A DNA stretch of 23,940 nucleotides from an uncultured Collinsella sp. (GTDB taxonomy: Bacteria > Actinomycetota > Coriobacteriia > Coriobacteriales > Coriobacteriaceae). The notes below the pieces were generated by a model. That model saw only the letters and a list, made by a program, of their open reading frames with translations. It did no database searches and was not told the DNA's origin. This document shows positions 15,825 to 23,871 of the stretch, in pieces. The first letter of the stretch is position 1. Each line of letters starts with the position of its first letter. The stretch is taken from positions 1 to 23,940 of the forward strand of contig CABUTN010000031.1 in assembly GCA_902494565.1 (NCBI GenBank), read 5' to 3'. The position numbers and the translations under genes were made by a program.

Positions 15825-16625
15825 ATGGCAGCACGTGCGGACAACGTTTCGCGTGTCGACCATGATGGAGTTACGTTGGTAGAGGGCGCGACGCACGATG
15901 TCCGCTTTGCCTTTACCGAGCGCACCGGTGGCGTTTCCGAAGACGCGTACTCCTCGCTCAATCTGGGCTCGCATGTAGGCGATGACCCCTTTGCCGTTCA
16001 AGAAAATCGTCGCCGCGTACTCGAGGCCATGGGCGCCGCCGAGTGCGAGCACAACTTGCTTGTCCCCAATCAGGTACACGGTGACCATGTCGTGACGGTG
16101 ACCTCGAATGGTGCCGATGATCTCGAGAACATTCGCGAGCAGATTGCCGAGGGCTGCGATGCCATCGTCTGTACGGCCCATGAGGTACCCGTGCTGCTCT
16201 GCTTTGCCGACTGCGTTCCCGTGGTGTTGGTGGCTCCCAACGGCTTTGCCGTGGTGCATTCTGGCTGGAAGGGCACGATTGCGCGCATTTCCGCCAAGGC
16301 CAGCCAAGCACTCTGCGAGGCGGCTGACTGCACGCCGGAGGACATCTCTGCCTATATTGGGCCCCATATCCTGGGTGACGAGTACGAGGTTTCCCAGGAG
16401 CTCATGGACCGCTTTGCCGCTGAGTTCTCGTGCATTGATGCGGGCGCTTCCCGTATGCTCGATCTTTCCGCTGCCATTTGCGAGGCGCTGGTAGATGTCG
16501 GTGTCGACGCGGATAATATCGTGGATACCCAGCTTTCGACCGTGCGTCAGAATGACCGCTTTTATTCCTACCGTAATGAGGGCGGTACCTGTGGGCGCCA
16601 TGCTGCGATCGGCGTGATGCTATGA
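15825..16625 (+). CDS. pgeF: Peptidoglycan editing factor PgeF (YfiH, laccase domain)
   Basis: PgeF-family proteins (formerly YfiH or DUF152 multicopper polyphenol oxidases) act on UDP-MurNAc-peptide precursors; in E. coli PgeF removes wrongly added L-Ser so that L-Ala stays at position one. The 266-residue protein has the zinc-binding signature residues His85 in QVHGDH, Cys130 in CFADCVPVVLV and His145 in VVHSGWKGT. FTERTGGVS near residues 30-38 is also typical. ATG 15825 has a perfect AGGAGG seven bases upstream; earlier in-frame ATGs would run back into the ftsZ terminator. It follows ftsZ as in other Actinobacteria, but its stop overlaps the pstS start by four bases, making it the first gene of the phosphate operon here. 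Confidence 0.93.
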   Translation: MAARADNVSRVDHDGVTLVEGATHDVRFAFTERTGGVSEDAYSSLNLGSHVGDDPFAVQENRRRVLEAMGAAECEHNLLVPNQVHGDHVVTVTSNGADDLENIREQIAEGCDAIVCTAHEVPVLLCFADCVPVVLVAPNGFAVVHSGWKGTIARISAKASQALCEAADCTPEDISAYIGPHILGDEYEVSQELMDRFAAEFSCIDAGASRMLDLSAAICEALVDVGVDADNIVDTQLSTVRQNDRFYSYRNEGGTCGRHAAIGVML

Positions 16626-17458
16626 GAAAGATCGTATCGGCCCTGAGCGCTGCTGTGCTAACGCTTACGCTGTGTGCCTGTTCTTCGGGATCTTCTACCT
16701 CTTCCATTACCGTCGCCGGCTCCACGACCTGCCTTCCTATCGCCGAGATTGCGGCCGAGGGCTTTAAGGAGGAGACCGGCATCGACGTGCTCGTTTCCGG
16801 TTTGGGTTCTTCCGCTGGCATCGAGGCCGTCAGCGCCGGCACAGCCGATATCGCCAGCTCCTCCCGTGGACTCAATGCCGACGAACAGGATCTGGGCCTG
16901 ACTCCCATCGTCATTGCCCACGACGGTATCGCGGTCATCGTGAACGACGATAACCCGGTCGATAACCTCTCGACCGAGCAGCTCCGCGATATTTACGCCG
17001 GCAAGATCACCAACTGGAAAGAAGTCGGCGGAGAGGACCTGAAGATTCAGGTTATCAACCGCGACGAGGCGTCCGGTACGCGCGAGGCCTTCCGCACTAT
17101 CGTGATGGACGGCACGCCGTTCGATCGTCGCTCGGCCGTTCTTTCGGGCACGGGCCAGGTACGCGATGTCGTGTCCCGCTCGCGTGGCGCCATTGGCTAC
17201 ATCTCGCTGGGTTTTGTCGAGAGCCTCAATGCCAAGACCTCGGTTAAGGCCGTTTCGGTCAACCATGTCGAGGCATCCGAGAAGACGGTCGCAAGCGGCG
17301 GCTATCCCATCTCGCGTGACCTTTACTTCTTTGTGAAGGGTACGCCTTCGCAGCAGGCGCAGGACTACATTGACTATGTGACGTCCGAAAAGATGGACAA
17401 GCAGATTCGCGAGGCGGGCTTTATTCCCGTCACCAACGACGGAAAGGGGAGTGAGTAG
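16622..17458 (+). CDS. pstS: Phosphate-binding lipoprotein PstS
   Basis: PstS captures phosphate outside the cell for the PstCAB ABC importer. The 278-residue protein has a lipoprotein signal peptide with a lipobox LCAC, so Cys20 would be lipidated, followed by a Ser/Gly/Thr linker. Phosphate-site motifs are visible: AGSTTCLPIAE (32-42), ASSSRGLNADE and NRDEASGTREAF. The position after GSTT is Cys37, where Val or another small residue is usual. ATG 16622 overlaps the pgeF stop as ATGA, a typical coupling arrangement. pstC follows with overlap or one-base spacing depending on its start. Confidence 0.95.
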   Translation: MRKIVSALSAAVLTLTLCACSSGSSTSSITVAGSTTCLPIAEIAAEGFKEETGIDVLVSGLGSSAGIEAVSAGTADIASSSRGLNADEQDLGLTPIVIAHDGIAVIVNDDNPVDNLSTEQLRDIYAGKITNWKEVGGEDLKIQVINRDEASGTREAFRTIVMDGTPFDRRSAVLSGTGQVRDVVSRSRGAIGYISLGFVESLNAKTSVKAVSVNHVEASEKTVASGGYPISRDLYFFVKGTPSQQAQDYIDYVTSEKMDKQIREAGFIPVTNDGKGSE

Positions 17459-17459
17459 C

Positions 17460-18383
17460 GTGGAAGCACAGGAAACCTCCCAGATTGAGCAGGAGACTCA
17501 GGCGCCCAAAAAGCGTGAGTTGGCGTTGGTGTCGCGCAGCACCTATCTTAAGGAGAAGGCGCTGCAGTGGATCTTCTTTGCCTGCGCGTTCTTGGCGGTC
17601 GTCACCGTCATCCTGATTTTTGTCTTTACCACGTACTCGGCGCTGCCGGTCTTTACCGACATCGGTCTGGCGGACTTCTTTAGCTTTACATGGGCACCCT
17701 CTGAGGGCCACTACGGCATCATGTCGCTGCTGGCGGGTTCTGGTCTGGTGACGGTCGGTGCGCTCGCCATGGGCGTGCCCCTGGGTGTGGGTACGGCCGT
17801 GTATCTGGTCGAGATTGCCAGCAAACGCGTGCGCAGGCTCATCAGCCCCGCCGTCGACCTGCTGGCGGGCATCCCCTCCATCATCTACGGCTTCTTCGGC
17901 ATGGTCATCATCCGTCCGTTTATCGCGCAGCTGACCGGCGGTCTTGGCTTTGGCGCGCTGACGGCGTGGTTCGTGCTCGCCATCATGATCGTCCCCACCA
18001 TCACCACGCTCACCATCGATGCCCTCAACTCCATCCCCATGGGCATCCGCGAGGCATCCTATGCTATGGGCGCCACCAAGTGGCAGACCATCTATAAGGT
18101 CGTGCTGCCCGCAGCCAAGCTGGGTATCGTGGACGCCATCGTGCTGGGCATGGGGCGCGCTATCGGTGAGACCATGGCCGTGCTCATGGTCGTGGGCAAC
18201 GCTCCGGTCATCCCGGACAGCATCTCGAGCCCCATCTCGACGCTCACGAGCCAGATCGCGCTCGACATGAGCTATTCCTCGGGCCTGCACCGCTCGGCAC
18301 TGTTTGGCATGGGCGTGGTCCTGTTTATCATCTCCGCTGCACTGGTGGGTATCGTCCGCCTGATTTCCAAGAAGAGGGGGTAG
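17460..18383 (+). CDS. pstC: Phosphate ABC transporter permease PstC
   Basis: PstC is one of two membrane subunits of the high-affinity phosphate importer. The 307-residue protein has a polar N-terminus, then about six transmembrane helices. The ABC permease coupling loop is clear in IREASYAMGATKWQTIYKVVLP, here in shortened form EASYAMGATKWQ, followed by MGRAIGETMAVLMVVGN, typical of PstC. The start is a GTG: GTG 17460 has AGGGGAG eight bases upstream and is preferred; GTG 17451, in frame, overlaps the ribosome site and the pstS stop. pstA follows after three bases. Confidence 0.95.
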   Translation: MEAQETSQIEQETQAPKKRELALVSRSTYLKEKALQWIFFACAFLAVVTVILIFVFTTYSALPVFTDIGLADFFSFTWAPSEGHYGIMSLLAGSGLVTVGALAMGVPLGVGTAVYLVEIASKRVRRLISPAVDLLAGIPSIIYGFFGMVIIRPFIAQLTGGLGFGALTAWFVLAIMIVPTITTLTIDALNSIPMGIREASYAMGATKWQTIYKVVLPAAKLGIVDAIVLGMGRAIGETMAVLMVVGNAPVIPDSISSPISTLTSQIALDMSYSSGLHRSALFGMGVVLFIISAALVGIVRLISKKRG

Positions 18384-18386
18384 GCT

Positions 18387-19292
18387 ATGTCCGATTCCGT
18401 TGACACGATGGTCGATACGACCTCGTCGCGCGAGCGCATCAAGCGTGCCCTTTCCCATGGCAAGAAGGGCCGCATCAACAAGGACCTCTCCAACAAGATC
18501 ATGCTCGGCGTGTTTCGCGCCGCGGCCTATATCACCACGCTGGTGCTGATCGCCATCATCGCCTACGTGGTCATCAACGGCCTGCCGCATATCTCGCTCG
18601 ACTTTATCTTTGGCTGGCCGCAGGGCGTCAACGCCGAGGGCGGCATTTGGCCCACGATCGTCTCGACCATCTACGTGACGGCGCTCGCCATGCTTATCTG
18701 CACGCCAGTTGCCGTCCTGGCTGCGGTCTATCTGGCCGAGTACGCCAAGCAGGGCAAGGTCGTCGACATTATTCGCTATGCTGCCGATGCCCTGGCCTCG
18801 GTGCCCTCCATTGTTATGGGCCTCTTTGGCTACGCCTTGTTTGTCGAGGCCATGGGTCTGGGCCTTTCGATGGTCTCGGCCGCCCTGGCGCTGGCACTTC
18901 TGATGCTGCCCATCGTCATGCGTACCACCGAGGAGGCAATCCGCGCCGTTCCGCGCTATATCCGTTGGGGCGCATATGGCCTGGGCGCCACCAAGTGGCA
19001 GGTCGTCTCCAAGATCGTGCTTCCTTCGGCTTTTGGCCGCATCGCCACCGGCATCGTGCTTGCCATCGGCCGCGCCATCGGCGAGACCGCCGTGGTGCTC
19101 TACACCATGGGTCAGGCCATCAACCTGCCTATTTCGCCGCTCGATTCCGGTCGTCCCATGACCGTTCACCTTTATCTGCTTGCCAATGACGGCATCAACA
19201 TGAACGCAGCCTACGGCACTGCGCTTTTGCTGATGGCGATTATTCTGGCCTTCAACCTGTTTGCGCGTTATCTGTCGCGCAAGCGCCGCTAG
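18387..19292 (+). CDS. pstA: Phosphate ABC transporter permease PstA
   Basis: PstA is the second permease of the phosphate importer. The 301-residue protein has a charged 40-residue N-terminus, then about six transmembrane helices. The coupling loop EAIRAVPRYIRWGAYGLGAT and the following AIGRAIGETAVVLYTMGQA are diagnostic for PstA. ADALASVPSIVMGLFGY corresponds to a conserved membrane segment shared with PstC (DLLAGIPSIIYGFFG), reflecting their common ancestry. The ribosome site AGAGGGGG overlaps the pstC 3' end. pstB follows after 12 bases. Confidence 0.95.
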   Translation: MSDSVDTMVDTTSSRERIKRALSHGKKGRINKDLSNKIMLGVFRAAAYITTLVLIAIIAYVVINGLPHISLDFIFGWPQGVNAEGGIWPTIVSTIYVTALAMLICTPVAVLAAVYLAEYAKQGKVVDIIRYAADALASVPSIVMGLFGYALFVEAMGLGLSMVSAALALALLMLPIVMRTTEEAIRAVPRYIRWGAYGLGATKWQVVSKIVLPSAFGRIATGIVLAIGRAIGETAVVLYTMGQAINLPISPLDSGRPMTVHLYLLANDGINMNAAYGTALLLMAIILAFNLFARYLSRKRR

Positions 19293-19304
19293 TTAAGGAG
19301 TCCC

Positions 19305-20108
<804 letters not shown>

Positions 20109-20200
20109 TCGGTGCGACTAGTCCCAAGCCGATCGGACCTGGTCCGGTGCGTATTCACTGTGCGGGCGGCATGACCGCACCCAACTGATTGGAGTGAACC
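20109..20200 (+). promoter_or_regulatory. pstB-phoU spacer with palindromes
   Basis: The spacer holds a 13-base palindrome CGGACC-T-GGTCCG (20134-20146), which would suit a dimeric DNA-binding protein, and a hairpin GTGCGG/CCGCAC (20160-20165 and 20175-20180) with a 9-base loop. There is no T-run, so it is not an intrinsic terminator. It may tune the amount of PhoU relative to the transporter. GGAG at 20191-20194 serves phoU. Confidence 0.35.
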
Positions 20201-21058
20201 ATGCGCAAACTGTTTTCCCGTCAGCTCATCGAGGCCCGTCACGAGATGCTGAGCATCTACGAGGCCGTCGATCTGGCGCTTCACGACGCCGTGAAGGCCT
20301 ATGTGACCGATGACCGCAAGCTTGCCACCAAGACCAAGAAGCGCACGCTTTCGATTGACGCGCGCTGCGCCAACTTGGAGGCCGTGTGCTACAACCTGAT
20401 TGCAACGCAGTCGCCGGTCGCTTCCGACTTCCGCTTGCTGCAGACAATCATCTACGTCGACTTTAACCTGCAGCGCATGACCGATAAGGTTCGCCAGATC
20501 TGCCGCGCCACGCGTCACATGGTCAAGGCCGATATCTCGCTGCCTCAGGAGCTTGTCGGTACAGTTGAGGCCGAGGCCGAAGCCGTATATCAGGTGCTGG
20601 GCTCGTCGCTTTCCGCGCTCGTCACCAACGACATGTCCATCATCTGCAACCTGGCCGTCGAGGACGAGCCGGTGCACGCGGCCTACGAGAAGTTCTTCCG
20701 TATCTTCAACCGCATGGACGCGGGCGAGTTTATGGATGACGATAGCAACTACGACGACCTGCGCCGCGCCATCATGGTTTCGCGCTATCTCGATCGCATC
20801 GCCTCGATTTCCATCGATGCCGCCTGTCGTCTGACCTTCCTTTTGACCGGCCAGCGCATGAACGCCGGCGATATCGCCCGCACGGACGAGGATGAGCTCG
20901 AGAGCATGCGCGTACCTTCGGGCGAGGGCGTCATTATGAGGCCCGCCGTCGATGCGCACTATGTTGCCAAGGTGCCCGCTAACGAGGTGAGCGAGGGTCT
21001 TCGCTACCTGCTCGAGCACCTCGAGGACGAGGACGACACCGAGGATGACGAGGAGTAG
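20201..21058 (+). CDS. phoU: Phosphate signalling protein PhoU
   Basis: PhoU dampens phosphate uptake and signalling by linking the Pst transporter to the sensor kinase of the Pho system. The 285-residue protein is helical and has the two PhoU repeats of three-helix bundles, with metal-site patterns such as DARCANLEAVCYNLIA and DRIASISIDAACR in the second. Known PhoU proteins are often about 220-240 residues; this one has a C-terminal extension ending in a strongly acidic run (EDEDDTEDDEE). Neither a PhoR kinase nor a PhoB/PhoP regulator is in the window. The ribosome site GGAG precedes ATG 20201 by six bases. Confidence 0.93.
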   Translation: MRKLFSRQLIEARHEMLSIYEAVDLALHDAVKAYVTDDRKLATKTKKRTLSIDARCANLEAVCYNLIATQSPVASDFRLLQTIIYVDFNLQRMTDKVRQICRATRHMVKADISLPQELVGTVEAEAEAVYQVLGSSLSALVTNDMSIICNLAVEDEPVHAAYEKFFRIFNRMDAGEFMDDDSNYDDLRRAIMVSRYLDRIASISIDAACRLTFLLTGQRMNAGDIARTDEDELESMRVPSGEGVIMRPAVDAHYVAKVPANEVSEGLRYLLEHLEDEDDTEDDEE

Positions 21059-21178
21059 GGTAGCTCCGTTCGTTGAAAGATTGTAAATACCTGAGGGAGC
21101 GCGACCTTGCGGATGCGGGGCCGCGCTCTTGCGTTAGCATGAGACTACTTGTATGGCTGTTAGCGGAGGCGATTGGCA
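21059..21178 (+). promoter_or_regulatory. phoU-yggS gap with possible weak terminator
   Basis: GAGCGCG (21097-21103) pairs with CGCGCTC (21122-21128) around an 18-base GC-rich loop, followed by TTGCGTT. The T-run is poor, so this would be a weak or incomplete terminator for the pst operon. TTGCGT (21129-21134) and TATGGC (21152-21157) are 17 bases apart and could form a weak promoter for yggS-sepF-yggT. GGAGG at 21165-21169 is the yggS ribosome site. Confidence 0.35.
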
Positions 21179-21916
21179 ATGGATAATTATTTGGACTTGA
21201 TGCGCGCTCGCCGCGAGCAGATTCTCGAACGCTTTTATGCCGCACTCGATCGCGCAGGCCGTTCTCGCGATGCCGCACGTCTGATTGCCGTCTCCAAGAC
21301 CGTTGGCGTCGATGAGACCGTTGCCGCCATTCAGGCAGGGTATCGTCATTTTGCCGAGAACCGTCCGCAGGAGCTTGTTCGCAAGCTTGCGGGCTTGGCT
21401 GAACATCCAGAGCTGCCTGCGGTGCGTTTTGACATGATTGGCAACCTTCAGACTAACAAGATCAATGCGGTGTTGGGTTCGGCCGAGCTGATTCATTCGG
21501 TGGGATCGCTGCATTTGGCGCAGGCTGTTTCGAGTCGCGCGGCCCGTAAGATTGAGGCGGGAGAGCTTGCCGGCCCTCAGCGTGTGCTGATCGAGGTCAA
21601 TGTGAGTGGCGAGGAGTCAAAGGGTGGATTTTCGCCCGACGAGATTCGCGCCTCCGCCGGCGAGCTCGCGGAGCTTGAGGGAATTTGTGTGCAGGGGCTT
21701 ATGACCATGGCGCCCCGGGGGAATAAGGATGTGGCGCGCCGCACTTTTGCCGGGCTGCGCGAGCTGAGGGATGAGCTGGAGGCGGCATATCCCGATCTTG
21801 AACTGCCCGAGCTTTCCTGCGGCATGAGCGAGGACTTTGAGCCTGCCCTTGAGGAGGGCTCAACGCTTGTTCGCCTAGGCAGGGTGGTATTTAGCCCGGA
21901 GTTTGAAGTAAAATAA
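21179..21916 (+). CDS. yggS: PLP homeostasis protein YggS (PLPBP/YlmE)
   Basis: YggS-type proteins bind pyridoxal phosphate in a single TIM barrel and keep vitamin B6 and amino acid pools balanced; they have no proven catalysis. In many Gram-positives the gene (ylmE) sits between ftsZ and sepF, as here. The 245-residue protein has the PLP lysine Lys40 in LIAVSKT, then AENRPQEL, FDMIGNLQTNK, LIEVNVSGEESKGGF, GLMTMAP, and the phosphate-binding end LSCGMSEDFEPAL and RLGRVVF. AENRPQEL and FDMIGNLQ vary from the common GENYVQE and HFIGHLQ patterns. ATG 21179 is nine bases after GGAGG and is preferred over TTG 21173. Confidence 0.93.
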   Translation: MDNYLDLMRARREQILERFYAALDRAGRSRDAARLIAVSKTVGVDETVAAIQAGYRHFAENRPQELVRKLAGLAEHPELPAVRFDMIGNLQTNKINAVLGSAELIHSVGSLHLAQAVSSRAARKIEAGELAGPQRVLIEVNVSGEESKGGFSPDEIRASAGELAELEGICVQGLMTMAPRGNKDVARRTFAGLRELRDELEAAYPDLELPELSCGMSEDFEPALEEGSTLVRLGRVVFSPEFEVK

Positions 21917-21976
21917 TGCTTTGAAGTGCGCAATGATTATCAGAGCGCCTGCACTAAACCGCGAGAGGACACAACC

Positions 21977-22699
21977 ATGGGCTTCCTTGACGAGATTAAA
22001 AATAAAATGCACCTGGGCCAGCAGGGTTACGACCAGGGTTATGGCCAAGATGACGACTACGGTTACGATGACGGCTACGACGATGGCTACCAGAACAACG
22101 GCTACAGCGGTGCCTCGGGCGAGGGCTTCTACACCCAGGATGAGCCGAGCAACGGTCTTCTGGGTCAGACGCGCCGCGGCGAGGCCGAGTCGGTTGCCGT
22201 GTACACGCGTTCCGGTCAGCTGGTGGGCGATGATTCCCGTCACGCTACGACCTACAACCCGCCTTCTCGTTCGCAGGAGACGGCCGCTGGCGGTTATCGC
22301 CCCGGTGCCTACGACACGCCGTCGAGCTACGCCGAGAACACCCGCGTTCGCGCTGCCGCTCCCGCGCCTGCTCCCTCACCGAGCGATGCTTCGACCTATG
22401 CGAACAACATCATCAACGCCACGCCTCAGCTGCCGGCATACGTTCTTCGCCCCGAGAGCTACGACGACGTTGAGACCGTGGTGCGTCGCGTACGCACTAA
22501 GCAGCCCGTGGCTCTGATCTTTGTGGGCGTGCGTACCGAGGTCGCCAAGCGCGTCCTGGACTTCTCTTATGGCTTTGCCTGCGGCCTGGGCGCCACGGTC
22601 AAAGAGGTGGGCGACCGTGTGTTTATGGTGCTGCCCGCCGGCTGCGAGGTCAAGGATTCCGACCTCAAGAAGCTCCGTGCCGACGGCTACCTTAAGTAA
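21977..22699 (+). CDS. sepF: FtsZ membrane tether SepF
   Basis: SepF binds the FtsZ C-terminal peptide and, through an N-terminal amphipathic helix, the membrane; it replaces FtsA in Actinobacteria. The 240-residue protein starts with the helix MGFLDEIKNKMHLG (1-14). A Tyr/Gly/Asp repeat stretch (18-43) and a long disordered linker rich in Pro, Ala and Ser (to about 140) follow. The SepF core spans about 144-225, including ATPQLPAYVLRPESYDDVET and VLDFSYGFACGLGATVKEVG. GAGAGG at 21962-21967 supports ATG 21977; a GTG at 21926 would extend the frame but destroy the N-terminal helix. The stop is followed in the same frame by yggT. Confidence 0.95.
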   Translation: MGFLDEIKNKMHLGQQGYDQGYGQDDDYGYDDGYDDGYQNNGYSGASGEGFYTQDEPSNGLLGQTRRGEAESVAVYTRSGQLVGDDSRHATTYNPPSRSQETAAGGYRPGAYDTPSSYAENTRVRAAAPAPAPSPSDASTYANNIINATPQLPAYVLRPESYDDVETVVRRVRTKQPVALIFVGVRTEVAKRVLDFSYGFACGLGATVKEVGDRVFMVLPAGCEVKDSDLKKLRADGYLK

Positions 22700-22708
22700 A
22701 GACAAGAC

Positions 22709-22723
22709 GAGGAGATTCTCATC
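22709..22723 (+). promoter_or_regulatory. Ribosome site fixing a non-AUG start of yggT
   Basis: GAGGAG (22709-22714) lies six bases before ATC at 22721, the ideal spacing for initiation. No ATG, GTG or TTG occurs in this frame between the sepF stop (22697-22699) and GTG 22784, which would cut off the first membrane helix. An AUC start is therefore the simplest reading. Confidence 0.6.
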
Positions 22724-23002
22724 AACATCTACACCATTGTCCAGCTGGTCAATACGCTGTTTAACTTTTACTCCACGCTCATCGTGGTCTACTGCCTTAT
22801 GACGTGGATTCCCATGAAGCAGGGCGGATTGCTGCAGGATGTCGCCGCCGTCCTCGATAGCGTGTGCGGCCCGTGGCTCAATCTGTTCCGCCGGTTTATC
22901 CCGCCCATGGGCGGCGTCGATTTTTCGCCGGTCGTTGCGATTATTGCGTTGCAGTTGGTGCAGAAGCTGGTTCTGCAACTTCTTATAGGTATACTCATAT
23001 AA
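22721..23002 (+). CDS. yggT: YggT family membrane protein, probable AUC start
   Basis: YggT proteins are small integral membrane proteins encoded next to sepF and divIVA; their exact role is unsettled, with links to division and osmotic tolerance. Read from ATC 22721, the product is 93 residues with two hydrophobic segments: NIYTIVQLVNTLFNFYSTLI onward near 2-27, and VVAIIALQLVQKLVLQLLIG near 70-90. Between them lies the family hallmark LMTWIP and then WLNLFRRFIPPMGGVDFSP. Starting at the first usual codon, GTG 22784, would leave 72 residues and remove most of helix one, which is conserved in the family. The frame is continuous with sepF apart from its TAA. divIVA follows after 62 bases. Confidence 0.85.
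   Translation: MNIYTIVQLVNTLFNFYSTLIVVYCLMTWIPMKQGGLLQDVAAVLDSVCGPWLNLFRRFIPPMGGVDFSPVVAIIALQLVQKLVLQLLIGILI
22990..22995 (+). promoter_or_regulatory. Possible -10 element for divIVA
   Basis: TATACT inside the end of yggT matches a strong -10 element, about 70 bases before divIVA. No good -35 lies 16-18 bases upstream, so support is limited. A small stem GGCGC-ACG-GCGCC (23026-23038) would lie in the resulting leader, upstream of the AAGGAG ribosome site. Confidence 0.25.
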
Positions 23003-23064
23003 AACTGGCTTAGTAACTCACGTCGGGCGCACGGCGCCAAGGCGAAGATAAAGGAGAACTTGTT

Positions 23065-23742
23065 ATGGCTATTACCCCTGCTGACATTCAGGCTCAGACC
23101 TTCTCTGAGGCCAAGCGCGGCTACGATCCCGCCGAAGTCGACGTCTTCCTGGAGACCCTGTCCTCTGAGGTCGACGCCATGCTCGCCAAGATTGTCGATC
23201 TTAAGGGTCGTCTGACCGCCACCGAGCAGCAGCTCGCCGACACGCAGGCCCAGCTCGCTCAGGCTCAGGATGCTGCCGCTCAGGCCGTCCCTGCTGCCCC
23301 GGTCGCTGCTCCCGCCCCCGACTTCTCTGCTCAGGAGCGTCAGATCTCCGCTGCTCTCATCGCTGCCCAACAGACTGCCGAGAGCATCGTCAGCGATGCC
23401 AATGAGAACGCTGACCGCATCCGCAACGAGGCCGACGCCAAGGCCCGTGAGGTCATTCGCCAGGCTCTGACCGAGAAGCAGGCCGAGCTCGAGGAGATTG
23501 ACCGTCTGAAGGCTTCCCGCGAGGAGTTCAAGGCCGAGTACCTCAAGCTTATCCAGCACTTCATGGACGATGCGCAGAACTCCTTCCCGGCCGATCTTAT
23601 GGCTTCCACGCCGGTCGGTTCCGCCGCTTCTCCCGCGGTGACGATGCCCGCTGCCGAGCCGCTGCCTGTCGCCGAGCCGGTCATTCCCGTGGCCGATCCC
23701 TTCGCTCCGATCGACAACTTTGCCGCCGACGACCTGGACTAG
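23065..23742 (+). CDS. divIVA: Polar growth and division protein DivIVA
   Basis: DivIVA (Wag31 in mycobacteria) is a coiled-coil protein that assembles on negatively curved membrane at septa and poles. The 225-residue product has the N-terminal membrane-binding domain with TPADIQAQTFSEAKRGYDPA (4-23) and EVDVFLETLSSEV. A first coiled coil (about 30-72) is followed by an Ala/Pro linker (73-88), then a second long coiled coil (about 90-170), and a Pro/Ala-rich tail ending in acidic DDLD. The layout matches actinobacterial DivIVA. AAGGAG ahead of ATG 23065 is strong. It ends the cluster and is followed by an intrinsic terminator. Confidence 0.96.
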   Translation: MAITPADIQAQTFSEAKRGYDPAEVDVFLETLSSEVDAMLAKIVDLKGRLTATEQQLADTQAQLAQAQDAAAQAVPAAPVAAPAPDFSAQERQISAALIAAQQTAESIVSDANENADRIRNEADAKAREVIRQALTEKQAELEEIDRLKASREEFKAEYLKLIQHFMDDAQNSFPADLMASTPVGSAASPAVTMPAAEPLPVAEPVIPVADPFAPIDNFAADDLD

Positions 23743-23771
23743 CGCCAAAACTACAATCTAGTGTCCTTAAG

Positions 23772-23799
23772 AGGAGCTCGCACTTGCGGGCTCCTTTTT
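23772..23799 (+). terminator. Intrinsic terminator after divIVA
   Basis: AGGAGCTCGC (23772-23781) pairs with GCGGGCTCCT (23786-23795), ten pairs with one T-G pair and loop ACTT, followed by a run of T to 23799. It closes the yggS-divIVA transcript. Confidence 0.9.
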
Positions 23800-23807
23800 G
23801 TGGCTGT

Positions 23808-23864
23808 AAACGGGTTAGAAAAGGCTTATAGGACAAAATGTGTGTCCCGATAGAACACCCGTTT
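23808..23864. repeat. Nested inverted repeats after divIVA
   Basis: AAACGGGT (23808-23815) and ACCCGTTT (23857-23864) form a perfect 8-base inverted repeat enclosing 41 bases. Inside it GGACA (23831-23835) and TGTCC (23843-23847) form a second pair. It lies between two apparently convergent genes and could help end the minus-strand transcript, whose RNA would have a CCTTTTC stretch after the inner stem. Confidence 0.4.
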
Positions 23865-23871
23865 CCATCCA

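Noticed and set aside
17430..19169. Long minus-strand open frame opposite pstC and pstA
   Set aside because: The composition is dominated by His, Asp, Gly and Arg, a shadow of hydrophobic permease codons. No ribosome site or motif supports it.
21926..21976. GTG start extending SepF by 17 residues
   Set aside because: It would bury the conserved N-terminal membrane helix; ATG 21977 has its own ribosome site. The nearby 8-base repeat TTTGAAGT (21902 and 21920) was seen but has no clear meaning.
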